A model generated the notes under the pieces. That model had not been told where the DNA came from and did no database searches. It saw nothing but the letters and a program-made list of their open reading frames with translations. From assembly GCA_963800475.1 (NCBI GenBank), contig CAWDAZ010000001.1:1-64000 (forward strand): a DNA stretch of 64,000 nt. Direction: 5' to 3'. The DNA is from Palsa-465 sp963800475 (GTDB lineage: Bacteria > Actinomycetota > Thermoleophilia > Solirubrobacterales > Solirubrobacteraceae). Positions 43,996 to 53,108 of the stretch are shown piece after piece (position 1 is the first letter of the stretch; each line of letters opens with the position of its first letter). The position numbers were made by a program, and so were the translations under genes.

Positions 43996-45639
43996 TCACC
44001 GGGCGAAGTACCTGCCTCCGGTCTGTCGGATGTGGTCCTTCAGGCGTTGCAGGCAGCGCCCGCTCTGAAGGTCCGGAAGCGACCTGCACGTCACGCCCTG
44101 CGGCGCCCCGGCCCCGAGGTTCTTCGCGGTCGCGACCCACTTGCTTCCGTCCTGAACGGGGATCGCGCTCCAGGGCTTCTGGCGGTTCTCGGGGCTATCG
44201 AAGAAGCACGGCACCTTCGAAGTTGAGCCGAAGTAGTCCGACCTAGCGCCCTTGATCCGGATCAGGACGTTAGCGGAGGTCTGGCGGCCCGAGGTGCCTC
44301 CGCGCAGGATCACCCAGCCGTTCTTCCTCGCGTAGCGGAAGACGCGCTGCTGCTGGTCCGCGGATAGGTTGCGCGGCCAGATCAGGACCGTCGAGCCGCC
44401 CGTCCGGTCGATCCTGAACTGACGATCGGCGACCGTCATCGTGTTCGGGTTGCCGGGCAGGTAGAACCCCGACGAGTTCCCGTACAGGCTGAATGACATG
44501 TACGTCGCCTCCCACGGCGTGCTGACGGGATTGGGAAACGTGGTCGAGGGGGTCACGCCGTAGGTCTGCGTGTAGTTCGCGATGTGCGGGCTCCGGACAA
44601 GCGAGACCAGACGCGTGCTCGTGCGCGCAGCGAGGTACCCAGCGCACTCGTCGGGCGGGGGAGCCTGCGCCACATCGGCGCCCGGGCCCAGCGGGGCCCG
44701 TGAGAACTGCACCAGCCCCGGCGGGTTCTTGGGGGCGTACTCCCCGTGGCTGCCGCCGATCCCATCGCGGAAAACAAAGTACGAGCCGTTCTTGAGCGCA
44801 ATCCTGACCGGGATGCGGCCGTAGTTCAGCGTCGAGGGTGGATCGGTGGGCGGCCGCTGCAACCCGTTCGGTACCAAGTTGTACTTTTGGCAGTTGACCG
44901 CCTTGCCGGTCTTGAGCTCGACTGCCGTGACGACCGGGAAGGTCTTCTTCGTCGTGCCGCCGGGGTTGTAGCCGGGCAGGGCCTGGTAATTACGGTTGGC
45001 GAGCACCCAGAACTTTCCGGGCTCGACCATCGGGTAGGGCTTTCTGTTGGTGAGCGCTATGTTCGCCGTCCTCGTCCCGTCCAAGGAGGAGGCGATGGCG
45101 CTCGGCGGGTACCCGTCTGGCGTGAAGAGCAGCGTGAAGTTGCGCGGCTTCCCCTGCATCGGCTCGCCCACGCTGAAGGGATCGATGCTGCCCCGGTCCG
45201 CCTGGACCGGGTTGTAGGAGTCCGCCGGCGGGTTGTTGACGAAGTTGGCGCCGCTGAAGGGCTGTGCGTCGTGCCCGTATGTGAGCCACGACGTCCAGGC
45301 GGCGTGGACGAACTGACCGCGGACGAGGAACCCGACCCCGTCCTTCGCCGCGTCGCTCGACGGAAAGACGAACGTGTACGTGGCGTGCGGATCGTTTTGT
45401 AGTGGGAACCGGACCTTTCCGTTCCATTCGTAGTAGTAATTGCAGGGCGCGGCGGCTTTGGCGGTGCTGAGCCCGTGGGCCGTGGCGCTGTTGCCAGCGG
45501 GGCTGGCCGCGAGCGCGACGAGGGCGACGATCGCGGCGGTAACGGTGCCGCAAGACGCGATTCGGATGAGCTGCGGCCTCGGCGCGGCACGGCGGTCAGC
45601 GTCGCTTCGACGTCCGTCGGATCGGTGTGCGCCGCGCAT
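43996..45639 (-). CDS. Large secreted protein, function unknown (1)
   Basis: A 547-residue protein with an N-terminal signal region (TAAIVALVALAASPAG preceded by basic residues). The mature part has many aromatic/Gly/Pro-rich beta stretches, e.g. NYYYEWNGKVRFPLQ and YMSFSLYGNSSGFYLPG, and a few Cys; a domain near residues 380-480 (RQFRIDRTGGSTVLIWPRNL) may be a sandwich fold. GAGGAG precedes the ATG. It is last of four same-strand secreted-protein genes. No catalytic motif is recognised. Confidence 0.75.
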   Translation of the reverse strand: MRGAHRSDGRRSDADRRAAPRPQLIRIASCGTVTAAIVALVALAASPAGNSATAHGLSTAKAAAPCNYYYEWNGKVRFPLQNDPHATYTFVFPSSDAAKDGVGFLVRGQFVHAAWTSWLTYGHDAQPFSGANFVNNPPADSYNPVQADRGSIDPFSVGEPMQGKPRNFTLLFTPDGYPPSAIASSLDGTRTANIALTNRKPYPMVEPGKFWVLANRNYQALPGYNPGGTTKKTFPVVTAVELKTGKAVNCQKYNLVPNGLQRPPTDPPSTLNYGRIPVRIALKNGSYFVFRDGIGGSHGEYAPKNPPGLVQFSRAPLGPGADVAQAPPPDECAGYLAARTSTRLVSLVRSPHIANYTQTYGVTPSTTFPNPVSTPWEATYMSFSLYGNSSGFYLPGNPNTMTVADRQFRIDRTGGSTVLIWPRNLSADQQQRVFRYARKNGWVILRGGTSGRQTSANVLIRIKGARSDYFGSTSKVPCFFDSPENRQKPWSAIPVQDGSKWVATAKNLGAGAPQGVTCRSLPDLQSGRCLQRLKDHIRQTGGRYFAR

Positions 45640-45807
45640 GATCTCTGCTCCTCACGAGGTCAGTAGGTAGGCCAGCCTCGTCCAGCACCCTGACTCTCTC
45701 GTTTCTGGCGCGCATCGCGAAAACGCACGATGGTCGCTCCGTAGAAGCCCGCGCGCCGGTGCCGAGGTGCTCGCTTGCGTTGGTCTGCTGCTACGGCAAT
45801 TGCCTGG

Positions 45808-47394
45808 TCAGCCGGTGTCCCTGAGTGCGAGCAGCCCGTCGAATACATCCTCGTAGGCGATTCCTTTCGGTCCGATCGCTAGATTGGGGAGGTAGAAGTC
45901 GTACCGCCTTCCGGTGCCTGCGAGTCGCTGCCAAACCGTCTTGCCGGTGCGGAAGTCCACAGCGGTCCAGTACCACACGTAGAATTGCCACCTCGGGTCG
46001 ACGCGCCTGGCGTATAGGTAGATCAGCCCGGTCTTGGTGGACAGCTTCGGGGCGGTGATGTTCTCCACCGTCGGATTGCTCCAGACCAGGTGGCAGCCGT
46101 TGCCGTTCGGGTTGATGTCGACGCGGGCGACGCCCGGTTCGCTCCGGGTGCTCCTGAGCCTGATCCAGAGTCCGATGAGCTTGTAGCCGTAGGTGTTGAC
46201 CGCGATCAGCGATCGCCCCGACCCGATCAGCGAGTCCTCGGTTGCGCCGCGGCCGGGCGGGAACACCGGCACCTGGCAGACGATGCGCTGCTGGCCGGGG
46301 CGCAGTGCCGCTGCGGTCCGGTAGACGACAACGTGCAACTGGTTAGCGTTATCTGCGATCGCGACGTACCGGCCGTGGTCGAGGATGGTCGGGCTTGAGC
46401 CCGAGCCCAGCGAGTACTGCCCCGGCTTGACCTTCCCGATCGTCTGGTATGGCGCTGACCACACCACGTGCGGCGTTGCGTCGGCGCCGGTAGCGATTCG
46501 GTACATCTTCCGGCTTGTCAGGACATAGCCGGCGTCCGGGGTCATCGCGTGCCCGTTGTTGACCTGCTCCCCACTGCCGAGCGCAAGCTGGTGAACCGCG
46601 TCGGGCGCCGGGTACTTCGCCTCGTCGAATATGCCGACCGTGGCGTTATGAGTCACAAACCAGATCCGTCCGCGCCAATCCGGCGCGAGCGCGGAAAGCT
46701 TGTCACGCGGGCCCGAACCGACCTTGGAAAGGTCGTAATCGGCGACCTTGCTGAACCTGGGATGGGCGGTCGTTCCGGCCTGGGCGACCACCCAGACGTG
46801 CTTCTTCGTGGTCGCGACCACCGCCCGGTCATGGTTATCGAGATAGAAGTACGCGCTGCCCGCCCCCCCGCTCACGCTGCGGGTTTCCGGCAGATACATG
46901 TACGCGAGCACCTTAAGCGACACCGGGGCGACCAGCACCAGGCTCGCCTCGCCCTTGCCCAGGCACGTCGCCTCCAGCCGACCGCGGCTGTCAAACAGCA
47001 TCGTCGAGCATCCAAAAAAGCGACCGAACCGGAACAGGCGGTGCCTGCGGGCCTCCGCCAGCCTCGACGACCAGGACACGGGCGCGCGACCCAACGGGCC
47101 CGCAAGCGAGGAAGTGTCGCTTTGCCAGGGATCCAGATGGACCTGACCAAACGGATTGGGCGCCATGAACGGGTTCTGCGGAGCCCCCGGCGGCGCAATC
47201 GGCTGGGCACGTGCCGCCTGCCCGATGTACGTCGGCAGCACGGTCGGCGCGTAAGGGATCGGCGCCGCACGAGCGCTCACCGCTGTTACTGCGGCAAACA
47301 CCGCCGGCGCTGCCAGCAGCCCACAACCCCGTACGACGCGCGCGACAGCTCCGCGGCCTGATTGCGCGCGGTCAACCCGCTGATCTCTGCGCAT
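45808..47394 (-). CDS. Large secreted beta-propeller-like protein, function unknown (2)
   Basis: A 528-residue protein with a signal peptide (GCGLLAAPAVFAAVTAVSARA). The body contains propeller-like strands with hydrophobic/Gly pairs (YLDNHDRAVVATTKKHVWVV, PDWRGRIWFVTHN, IGPKGIAYEDVFDGLLALRD) suggesting PQQ- or NHL-like blades. AGAGGAGG lies 7 bases before the ATG at 47394; the longer frame to 47538 has no ribosome site. It is separated from the upstream secreted gene by the IS256-type insertion. Confidence 0.75.
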   Translation of the reverse strand: MRRDQRVDRAQSGRGAVARVVRGCGLLAAPAVFAAVTAVSARAAPIPYAPTVLPTYIGQAARAQPIAPPGAPQNPFMAPNPFGQVHLDPWQSDTSSLAGPLGRAPVSWSSRLAEARRHRLFRFGRFFGCSTMLFDSRGRLEATCLGKGEASLVLVAPVSLKVLAYMYLPETRSVSGGAGSAYFYLDNHDRAVVATTKKHVWVVAQAGTTAHPRFSKVADYDLSKVGSGPRDKLSALAPDWRGRIWFVTHNATVGIFDEAKYPAPDAVHQLALGSGEQVNNGHAMTPDAGYVLTSRKMYRIATGADATPHVVWSAPYQTIGKVKPGQYSLGSGSSPTILDHGRYVAIADNANQLHVVVYRTAAALRPGQQRIVCQVPVFPPGRGATEDSLIGSGRSLIAVNTYGYKLIGLWIRLRSTRSEPGVARVDINPNGNGCHLVWSNPTVENITAPKLSTKTGLIYLYARRVDPRWQFYVWYWTAVDFRTGKTVWQRLAGTGRRYDFYLPNLAIGPKGIAYEDVFDGLLALRDTG

Positions 47395-47560
47395 CGAACA
47401 ACCTCCTCTTACGGCACAGCCGATTAGGCGACCCCGGTCGCTCGACCGAGTCCGGACCACAGTCGCGCGGCCGCCAGCCCAGGACATCCGAAACGCCCAC
47501 CGAGGCCGACTGAGGGAAATCACGGAGTTGGCAAGCACCGGCCTCGAGTACGCCGAGGGC

Positions 47561-48993
47561 GTCCGCCTTTCTGTGTAGGCGGTGGTTGATGGCTAGTTGG
47601 GCAGTCGGTCTCCGAATTGCATCTTGAACGCGAGTAACGCTTTCGTCCACCCGCGCGTCCGGGTCCACTGGGGCACGGCGTTCTGGATTGCGAGGTAGAT
47701 CAACTTCCGGGCGGCGTCCTCGCTCGGGAAACTGCCCTTCGTCTTGAGCGCCTTGCGTAGTTGGCGGTTGAGCGCCTCGATCGCGTTCGTGGTGTAGATC
47801 ACCCGGCGGACCTCGGGCTCATAGGCCATGAACGGGATCACGTGCTCCCACGCGTCCCGCCACGCCTGGCCGATCACCGGCAGCTGCTCACCCCACTTCT
47901 CATCGAAGGTCTCGAGCGCCAGCAGCGCCTGGTCGGCGTCGATCGCGGTGTAGATCGGCTTGAGGTCCTTGACCACGGCGTCGTATTGCCGGCGCGGGAC
48001 GTAGCGCAGGCTGTGGCGGATGAGGTGAACGATGCACGTCTGCACCGTCGTTCTCGGGAACAACGCCTCGATCGCTTCCGGGAAGCCTTTGAGCCCGTCG
48101 ACACACGCGATCAGGATGTCCTGAACCCCGCGCTGCTTGAGGTCGGTCAGGACCTGCATCCAGAACTTCGCGCCCTCGTTGGCCTGGAACCACATCCCGA
48201 GAACCTCGCGCTCGCCGTCCATATTGATCGCCATCGCCAGGTAACACGCCTTGCGCTGAACGCTGCCGCCGTCGCGGATCTTGAGCACCAGCGCGTCGAG
48301 GAACACGACTGGGTAGACGTCCTCCAGCGGCCGGGTCTGCCACGCCCGCGCGTCGTCCATCACCGCGTCGGTGACCTTCGAGATCAGGTCGCGGCCGACC
48401 TTGACCCCGTAGATCTCCTCGAGGTGCGCCTCGATATCCCGCGTCGACAGCCCCCGGGAATACAAGGCGAGGATCTTGTCGTCGAACCCCTCGAACCGCC
48501 GCTGGCGCTTTCTGACGATCTGCGGCTCAAACGTCCCGCCCCGATCCCGCGGGGTGTCGATCCGAACCTCGCCGCTCTCCGTGATCAACGTCTTCGACGT
48601 CGCCCCGTTCCTGGTATTGCCCGAGCCGCCCGGCGGCTCCTGATGCGGCTCATAGCCGAGATGATCGGTCAGCTCGACCTCCATCGCCCGCTCGACCAGC
48701 CGCTTCGTGAGCTGGCCCAACAAGCCGCCCGGGCCGGCGATCTCCTGCTCGGTCCGAGACCCGGCAAGCAATTCGTCGATCAGCTCGTCAGGGAGCAGAG
48801 CCTTGACCTCCTCGGCAAGCTCGGGGCGGGGATCCGGACCGCGCGCAGCGCCAGCACGTCGCTGCGCTCGACCTACGGTCTCGCTCCGCGCCACGCCGGC
48901 GCTATCCCGCTGCTCCGAGGTCTCATCCAACCTGGGTGGAATCGTCGTGGACATGAGTCTCCTTTCGACTCATGCCTACACAGAAGAACGGAC
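47561..48993 (-). mobile_element. IS256-family insertion sequence
   Basis: Terminal inverted repeats match at 17 of 20 positions: gtccgcctttctgtgtaggc at the left end and, on the complement of the right end (48974-48993), gtccgttcttctgtgtaggc. One intact transposase fills the element. A target duplication was not evident by eye, so the exact tips may be a few bases further out. It interrupts a set of secreted-protein genes but falls between coding regions. Confidence 0.85.
47593..48954 (-). CDS. IS256-family (Mutator-like) transposase
   Basis: A 453-residue protein with the IS256 layout: TDHLGYEPHQEPPGGSGNTR, LYSRGLSTRDIEAHLEEIYG, the first catalytic Asp in YPVVFLDALVLKIRD, the second in ILIACVDGLKGF, the C/D-H region TCIVHLIRHSLRYV, and the catalytic Glu in YTTNAIEALNRQLRK. 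A conserved end WTKALLAFKMQFGDRL is present. It cuts and pastes or copies the element through its 20-bp repeats. The frame is intact. Confidence 0.94.
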   Translation of the reverse strand: MSTTIPPRLDETSEQRDSAGVARSETVGRAQRRAGAARGPDPRPELAEEVKALLPDELIDELLAGSRTEQEIAGPGGLLGQLTKRLVERAMEVELTDHLGYEPHQEPPGGSGNTRNGATSKTLITESGEVRIDTPRDRGGTFEPQIVRKRQRRFEGFDDKILALYSRGLSTRDIEAHLEEIYGVKVGRDLISKVTDAVMDDARAWQTRPLEDVYPVVFLDALVLKIRDGGSVQRKACYLAMAINMDGEREVLGMWFQANEGAKFWMQVLTDLKQRGVQDILIACVDGLKGFPEAIEALFPRTTVQTCIVHLIRHSLRYVPRRQYDAVVKDLKPIYTAIDADQALLALETFDEKWGEQLPVIGQAWRDAWEHVIPFMAYEPEVRRVIYTTNAIEALNRQLRKALKTKGSFPSEDAARKLIYLAIQNAVPQWTRTRGWTKALLAFKMQFGDRLPN

Positions 48994-49041
48994 AGACCCA
49001 GTACGCCGCGATTGGAGCTCGCGCGACACGCACCGGGACGC

Positions 49042-50574
49042 TCAGCGGGAAGCGAACAGGATTGCGCGGTCGGGGATGATGTCGCGGTAGGAGAGCCCTG
49101 AGCCTGTGTGCGGGTTGAGGTAGGCGCGGTAGCCGATCATCAGCGGGTAGTTGAGGCCGATCACGGTGGCCGAGGGTGGCCGCTTACCGTTGTTGATGTG
49201 CGGGACGACCAGGCAGTAGGGGTCGTTGGGGCCGGCGGGGCACTCGCTCTTGGTTCGCACGACCGTGACTGAGTAGAGGTAGCGCGCGAGCGGGTCATGG
49301 GGCAGGTAGCGCTGGGCGCTGCCGGCGAACTGGTGGTTGCTCATGCTCACGACCCCGTTCCAGATCGGGTTGCCGCAGCCGTATAGGAAGAACGGCACCT
49401 GGTGCTGGCAGGTGTTGAGCTTGAAGTCTCCGTATACGCCGAAGTTCGAGTACGTGGCTAGGCCGGTCGCGGCGTGGTTGACCCCATAGACGACGAGTCG
49501 ATCGTGCAGCCCGAGCTTGAAATGGACGGGGACTCCGTTCCGCGCCGTGCGGAGGTAGGGCGTGTCGGTGCTTTCTCCGGCGGCGAACTTGCGGTAGTCC
49601 GGCGAGCCGGGGTTCGCGGCGAGCACGGCGCGTGAGAGGGGGAACCAGCGCTTCGAGCCGAACTGTCGGGCCGTGGTGTGTGCGGTCTTGGTGAGGATCG
49701 CGCGGCGCAGACTCTCCAACGCGTTCTTGATCCCGGGCACCACCGAGCCCTCTGGCCGCCAGTTGCGAGCGCGTGCCGGCGGCGTGGGCAGGGGCTGCAG
49801 CGCCGGGATCGCGCGCGGGGTGATCCGAAATATGTGCGCCCAGTGGGCGTCCAGTAGGTAACGGTTACCTTCGCCCTGGTTCTTGAAGTTCGCGGTGCGA
49901 ATCACGATCGAGAACGTGTCGCTGCTCAGCTTCAGCCCCATGTGCAAGATCTTTGACGGGAGCGTGTAGAGGTTGATCATCGACGCCGGGTAGCCGGCCG
50001 CCTGGGCAGCCGCCGAGACCCGCTCATAGATCGCCCGGTCGGCGGTGAAGATGATCATCGTGCGTTTGTCGAAGGGGCTGCCTCCACCCTCGGTCTTGAT
50101 GAGCGCGTTGTTGAGCGGATCTCCGGCCGACGCGAACAGCCAGTCGCGCACCGGCCGCGTCTTGTAGTGGCGCAGCCACAGAAAAGGCGTGAAGCTGAAG
50201 TAGTCACACGGCGGCGGAGTCGGTCCGAGGTAGACCACGGCCTCATAGGGCGCCAGCCTGAAGGTGCTCAGCTGGGGACGGGCCGGCTTCGGAGGAGGCG
50301 GCACGAGGACGAAATGCTTGTAGGGCTGGCCGGCGTTATTGCCCGCCGCGGAATTCAGGTAGCGCTTGTCCACCCATTGCAGAAGCTCAACCGGCTCCGT
50401 CGTCCCATCGCGGACATAGAAGTGACCGGATTCAAGCGCCGACCGAAACGCCTCAACCCGGCCGTCGGCTGCCCGGTGCGGCGTCGCAGCCGCCCTGCCC
50501 GGTCCCGACACGCTCGCACCCAGCACCACCGAAAGCCCCGACACGACCGCGATCGAGAGGGCTTTCTTCACCAT
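49042..50574 (-). CDS. Large secreted protein, function unknown (3)
   Basis: A 510-residue protein with a signal peptide (LSIAVVSGLSVVLGASVSG). The mature chain is rich in aromatic beta stretches (YEAVVYLGPTPPPCDYFSFT, RYLLDAHWAHIFRITPRAIP, NHQFAGSAQRYLPHDPLARY) and has two Cys near NTCQHQVPFFLYGCGN. In overall style it resembles the proteins at 43996 and 45808, but clear homology is not visible by eye. It lies just upstream of the IS256-type element. Confidence 0.75.
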   Translation of the reverse strand: MVKKALSIAVVSGLSVVLGASVSGPGRAAATPHRAADGRVEAFRSALESGHFYVRDGTTEPVELLQWVDKRYLNSAAGNNAGQPYKHFVLVPPPPKPARPQLSTFRLAPYEAVVYLGPTPPPCDYFSFTPFLWLRHYKTRPVRDWLFASAGDPLNNALIKTEGGGSPFDKRTMIIFTADRAIYERVSAAAQAAGYPASMINLYTLPSKILHMGLKLSSDTFSIVIRTANFKNQGEGNRYLLDAHWAHIFRITPRAIPALQPLPTPPARARNWRPEGSVVPGIKNALESLRRAILTKTAHTTARQFGSKRWFPLSRAVLAANPGSPDYRKFAAGESTDTPYLRTARNGVPVHFKLGLHDRLVVYGVNHAATGLATYSNFGVYGDFKLNTCQHQVPFFLYGCGNPIWNGVVSMSNHQFAGSAQRYLPHDPLARYLYSVTVVRTKSECPAGPNDPYCLVVPHINNGKRPPSATVIGLNYPLMIGYRAYLNPHTGSGLSYRDIIPDRAILFASR

Positions 50575-50696
50575 CGGGCCACCGTATGCCCCCGCTCGTT
50601 ACAGCTCATCCGGGAAACCCCGCAGGCCAACATCGGACCGTTCCGTCATTCGAGGTGGGAGTGACCAGCACTGTGGTGCAGTCAACGAGCGGCCGT

Positions 50697-50727
50697 CCCG
50701 AAGGTCTCGGTCGAATCCCGCCCCGCT
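50697..50727 (+). other. tRNA 3'-end / attachment-site remnant B
   Basis: cccgaaggtctcgg-tcgaatcccgcc-ccgct matches the 3' part of remnant A (30124-30157) with a missing base in the T arm, a missing C and a few changes. It directly precedes a strong palindrome, as tRNA genes often precede their terminators. It lacks any anticodon arm. Confidence 0.6.
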
Positions 50728-50759
50728 ATGAAGGGCCCCGCTCGAGCGGGGCCCTTCAT
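50728..50759 (+). terminator. Perfect 32-bp palindrome, probable terminator of the lost tRNA gene
   Basis: The sequence atgaagggccccgct is followed immediately by its reverse complement, giving a 16-bp perfect stem on both strands. There is no clear T run. It lies after the tRNA remnant on the plus strand and upstream of the secreted-protein gene on the minus strand, where it could also shield or end transcripts. Confidence 0.65.
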
Positions 50760-50809
50760 GCTGATTTGCGCGGTGGCGGCCGAGACCTACCTGACCGTCA
50801 CTGAGCTCG

Positions 50810-52828
50810 CTAATAGATCATCGCAACGTCCTGCGTGACGGTGCTGGCCCCGTGGATGGAGTCGCCACCGTAGTTGAACGTGACCTTGTCGTAGGTGCCA
50901 CGATCGCTCGGCTGGTTCAGCGTCATGATGCAGAAGGCCGTGTCGCCGCCGCCGTACTGGTACGTGGAGAGCGTGCACGGACTGGGGCTGAAGCTGCCCG
51001 TAGCGGCTGTCCCCGTGAGCGTGCCGGTCGGGGTCTGCTTGATCGCCGGATCCCCGTTCGTGACCGTCACCGTGATGCCGACCGTCCGGACTCCGTTATT
51101 GGAGTAATACGCGGTTTGCGCGATCGCCGTCTTCGTCTGCTGGTGGGTGGATACCTGCGTGTAGTGGTTTGGCAGCGCCGAGCAGGTGACGCCGGCCGCC
51201 TTGCAGAGGCCCGGGGCCATCACGAACCACGAGTCGAAGGTGTGGTAGGGCCACCAGCATGGTCCCTGGTTGGTCTGTCCCGGGCACTCGTCGAGCCTGA
51301 TCTGCTCGGGATAGGCGAGGCAAGTCGGCGCGGTCGTGGAGTAGCTAAGCGCGTCGAGCGCGCAGCTGATCCGCGGTTTGCTCGAATCCGCCTCGTTGTA
51401 GGTTGTCTTGACCAGCAGCGGCGCGCGGGTGGCGGTGCCGGTGGCGGTTCCGACCGAGTACTGCACCCAGCCCGAGGGGTTCTTGCACCACTTGGTCGAG
51501 CAGGTCCCGGCGTGCCACATGTCGACTCCCCACTGAGCCGTATTGAGGTCGATCTTGGTGTCCGAGCTCTCGCTGTGACCGACGCGGGCGATCGGCCCGG
51601 CGAACTGATGCGCCTCGGGGTCGTAAACGAACACTCCACGGAACGAGTACACCTCCTCGTTGCCCGAGAAGCTCCGAACCGCCTGGTCGTTCTGCGGTGT
51701 CGAACAGCCGACCCCGGCGATGCTGCAGATCCCGGGAGCCGACACGAACCAGGTGTCGACCGCGACCGGGCTCAGGCACATGCCGGTGTAATTGGAGACC
51801 GATCCATCTTTCGGTGCCGTCTGACATCCCGGCCAGGCACTCTGGCTGATTGCGCACGTCGTGCTCAACGCTGTCGCACCCTGAATCTCGCATGTCATCC
51901 GCGGCGTGGTCGTGTCGTGCTCGTTGTAGCCCTCGACGATCTTGAACGCCGGCGCGCCGGCTGAGCCCACGCTGAGCGTGACGTTCCCCTTGGCCCACTG
52001 GCAGGTGAAGCACGTCCACGCCATCCAACGCACCCCCACGTTCGGCTGAGCTTGTTCGCCGCGCCAGAAGTCCCCCTGCTCGTGGGAGGCGCTGACGAAG
52101 TTGATCGGACCGGCATACTTGCCCGCCACGCTGTCCCACACATAGAGCACCGAAGTCCGCGTGTCGACAGCCTCGGAGCCGATTCCACTGGTGCCGCTCT
52201 GCGCCGAGGAGACGACCAGGGTCTGCGTGTTGCTCTGCGGGGCTCCTGGAAGCTCAACCGTGCTGGCGGCGGCCGTGCCGGCTGAACGCGCGCTTCTCAG
52301 CAGGCGCCTGAAGCGCACCGTCCAGCGGACCCGAGTGGTGACCGCCAAGCGGCCACCCGAGCGGGCGGCGAGCCGTTTCAACACCGCTGTCCGCAGCCGT
52401 GAAAGAACTATGGTGCTGAAGCCGACGCGGGCGGCGAAGTTCGGCCGTCGCGCGAGTGAGGCGAACAGGGGATAGTTCGCTTTCCTGGACACGCGGAGGA
52501 TCGGTCTGCGGCCGGCGAGTCGCTTGAGCTTGGAAGCGATTGACACCTCTACGGTCGCGATCACCCGCGGCTGCCGGGCACCCAGGCGGCGCAGCGTGCT
52601 CTGCTGCACGTCGTAGTAGACATACGGCATCAGCACGAGCCGTTGGCGGACCGGGAAGCGCGCTGTCACCCCGACCGCGGCCTTCCCGAGTGTGCGTGGC
52701 TTTGCCGCGGCCGCGCCGGCATTTCCCGCCGTGGCCGACGACGACAACACCACAAACAACAAACCGGCAACAGCAATCGCTGTCAGTGACCCTGCGAATA
52801 TCCGCTTGCGCCCCGAAATGCGTCGCAC
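50810..52828 (-). CDS. Large secreted protein with two repeated domains and an Ig-like end (4)
   Basis: A 672-residue protein. Signal peptide (AGSLTAIAVAGLLFVVLSSS), then a basic region (about 60-200), then two copies of a domain of about 150 residues. Copy 1 spans roughly from YVWDSVAGKYAGPINFVSAS to FVSAPGICSIAGVGC; copy 2 from FVYDPEAHQFAGPIARVGHS to FVMAPGLCKAAGVTC. Each has paired Cys (FTCQW/TKWC, GIC/GVGC, GLC/GVTC), suggesting disulfides. The last 100 residues (VGITVTVTNGDPAIKQTPTG) resemble a bacterial Ig-like domain. GTG at 52828 has AGGAGG 6 bases upstream. It looks like a surface or adhesion protein; no family is recognised. Confidence 0.8.
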   Translation of the reverse strand: MRRISGRKRIFAGSLTAIAVAGLLFVVLSSSATAGNAGAAAAKPRTLGKAAVGVTARFPVRQRLVLMPYVYYDVQQSTLRRLGARQPRVIATVEVSIASKLKRLAGRRPILRVSRKANYPLFASLARRPNFAARVGFSTIVLSRLRTAVLKRLAARSGGRLAVTTRVRWTVRFRRLLRSARSAGTAAASTVELPGAPQSNTQTLVVSSAQSGTSGIGSEAVDTRTSVLYVWDSVAGKYAGPINFVSASHEQGDFWRGEQAQPNVGVRWMAWTCFTCQWAKGNVTLSVGSAGAPAFKIVEGYNEHDTTTPRMTCEIQGATALSTTCAISQSAWPGCQTAPKDGSVSNYTGMCLSPVAVDTWFVSAPGICSIAGVGCSTPQNDQAVRSFSGNEEVYSFRGVFVYDPEAHQFAGPIARVGHSESSDTKIDLNTAQWGVDMWHAGTCSTKWCKNPSGWVQYSVGTATGTATRAPLLVKTTYNEADSSKPRISCALDALSYSTTAPTCLAYPEQIRLDECPGQTNQGPCWWPYHTFDSWFVMAPGLCKAAGVTCSALPNHYTQVSTHQQTKTAIAQTAYYSNNGVRTVGITVTVTNGDPAIKQTPTGTLTGTAATGSFSPSPCTLSTYQYGGGDTAFCIMTLNQPSDRGTYDKVTFNYGGDSIHGASTVTQDVAMIY

Positions 52829-53023
52829 GGTGAAACCTCCTGTTGCGTAATCGTGTTGGAAACTAAGGGTGCTCGGCGAGGGGCCGCATCCGGGATTTGC
52901 CAAGACGCGTCCGTGGGCAACTACCGACTGAGCAGCGATGCTTGCGCGTGCGAAGTCCTTTCGCGGGGCCTGAGCTTCGCGCCGCCCCGCGCTCTACCGC
53001 CGGTTTCGCCCTATGAAACGCCC

Positions 53024-53077
53024 GGTAAGCCCCTCGTAGCCCAAAGATCGCGGTTTCGAATCCTGCCCCGCGTGCGC
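53024..53077 (+). other. tRNA 3'-half / attachment-site remnant C
   Basis: ctcgtagcccaaagatcgcg (53033-53052) continuing ttt cgaatcctgccccgcg aligns base for base with the anticodon loop, variable region and T arm of remnant A (ctcataacccgaaaggtcgc and onward), with about eight changes. The stretch before it, gcccggtaagcccc, also matches the usual left side of such attachment sites. The minus frame reads GAGFETAIFGL, the decayed form of the GAGFEPATFGL integrase tail. Confidence 0.62.
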
Positions 53078-53108
53078 GTCGCGTCGGCAACCTGCTCAAG
53101 GACTGCTC

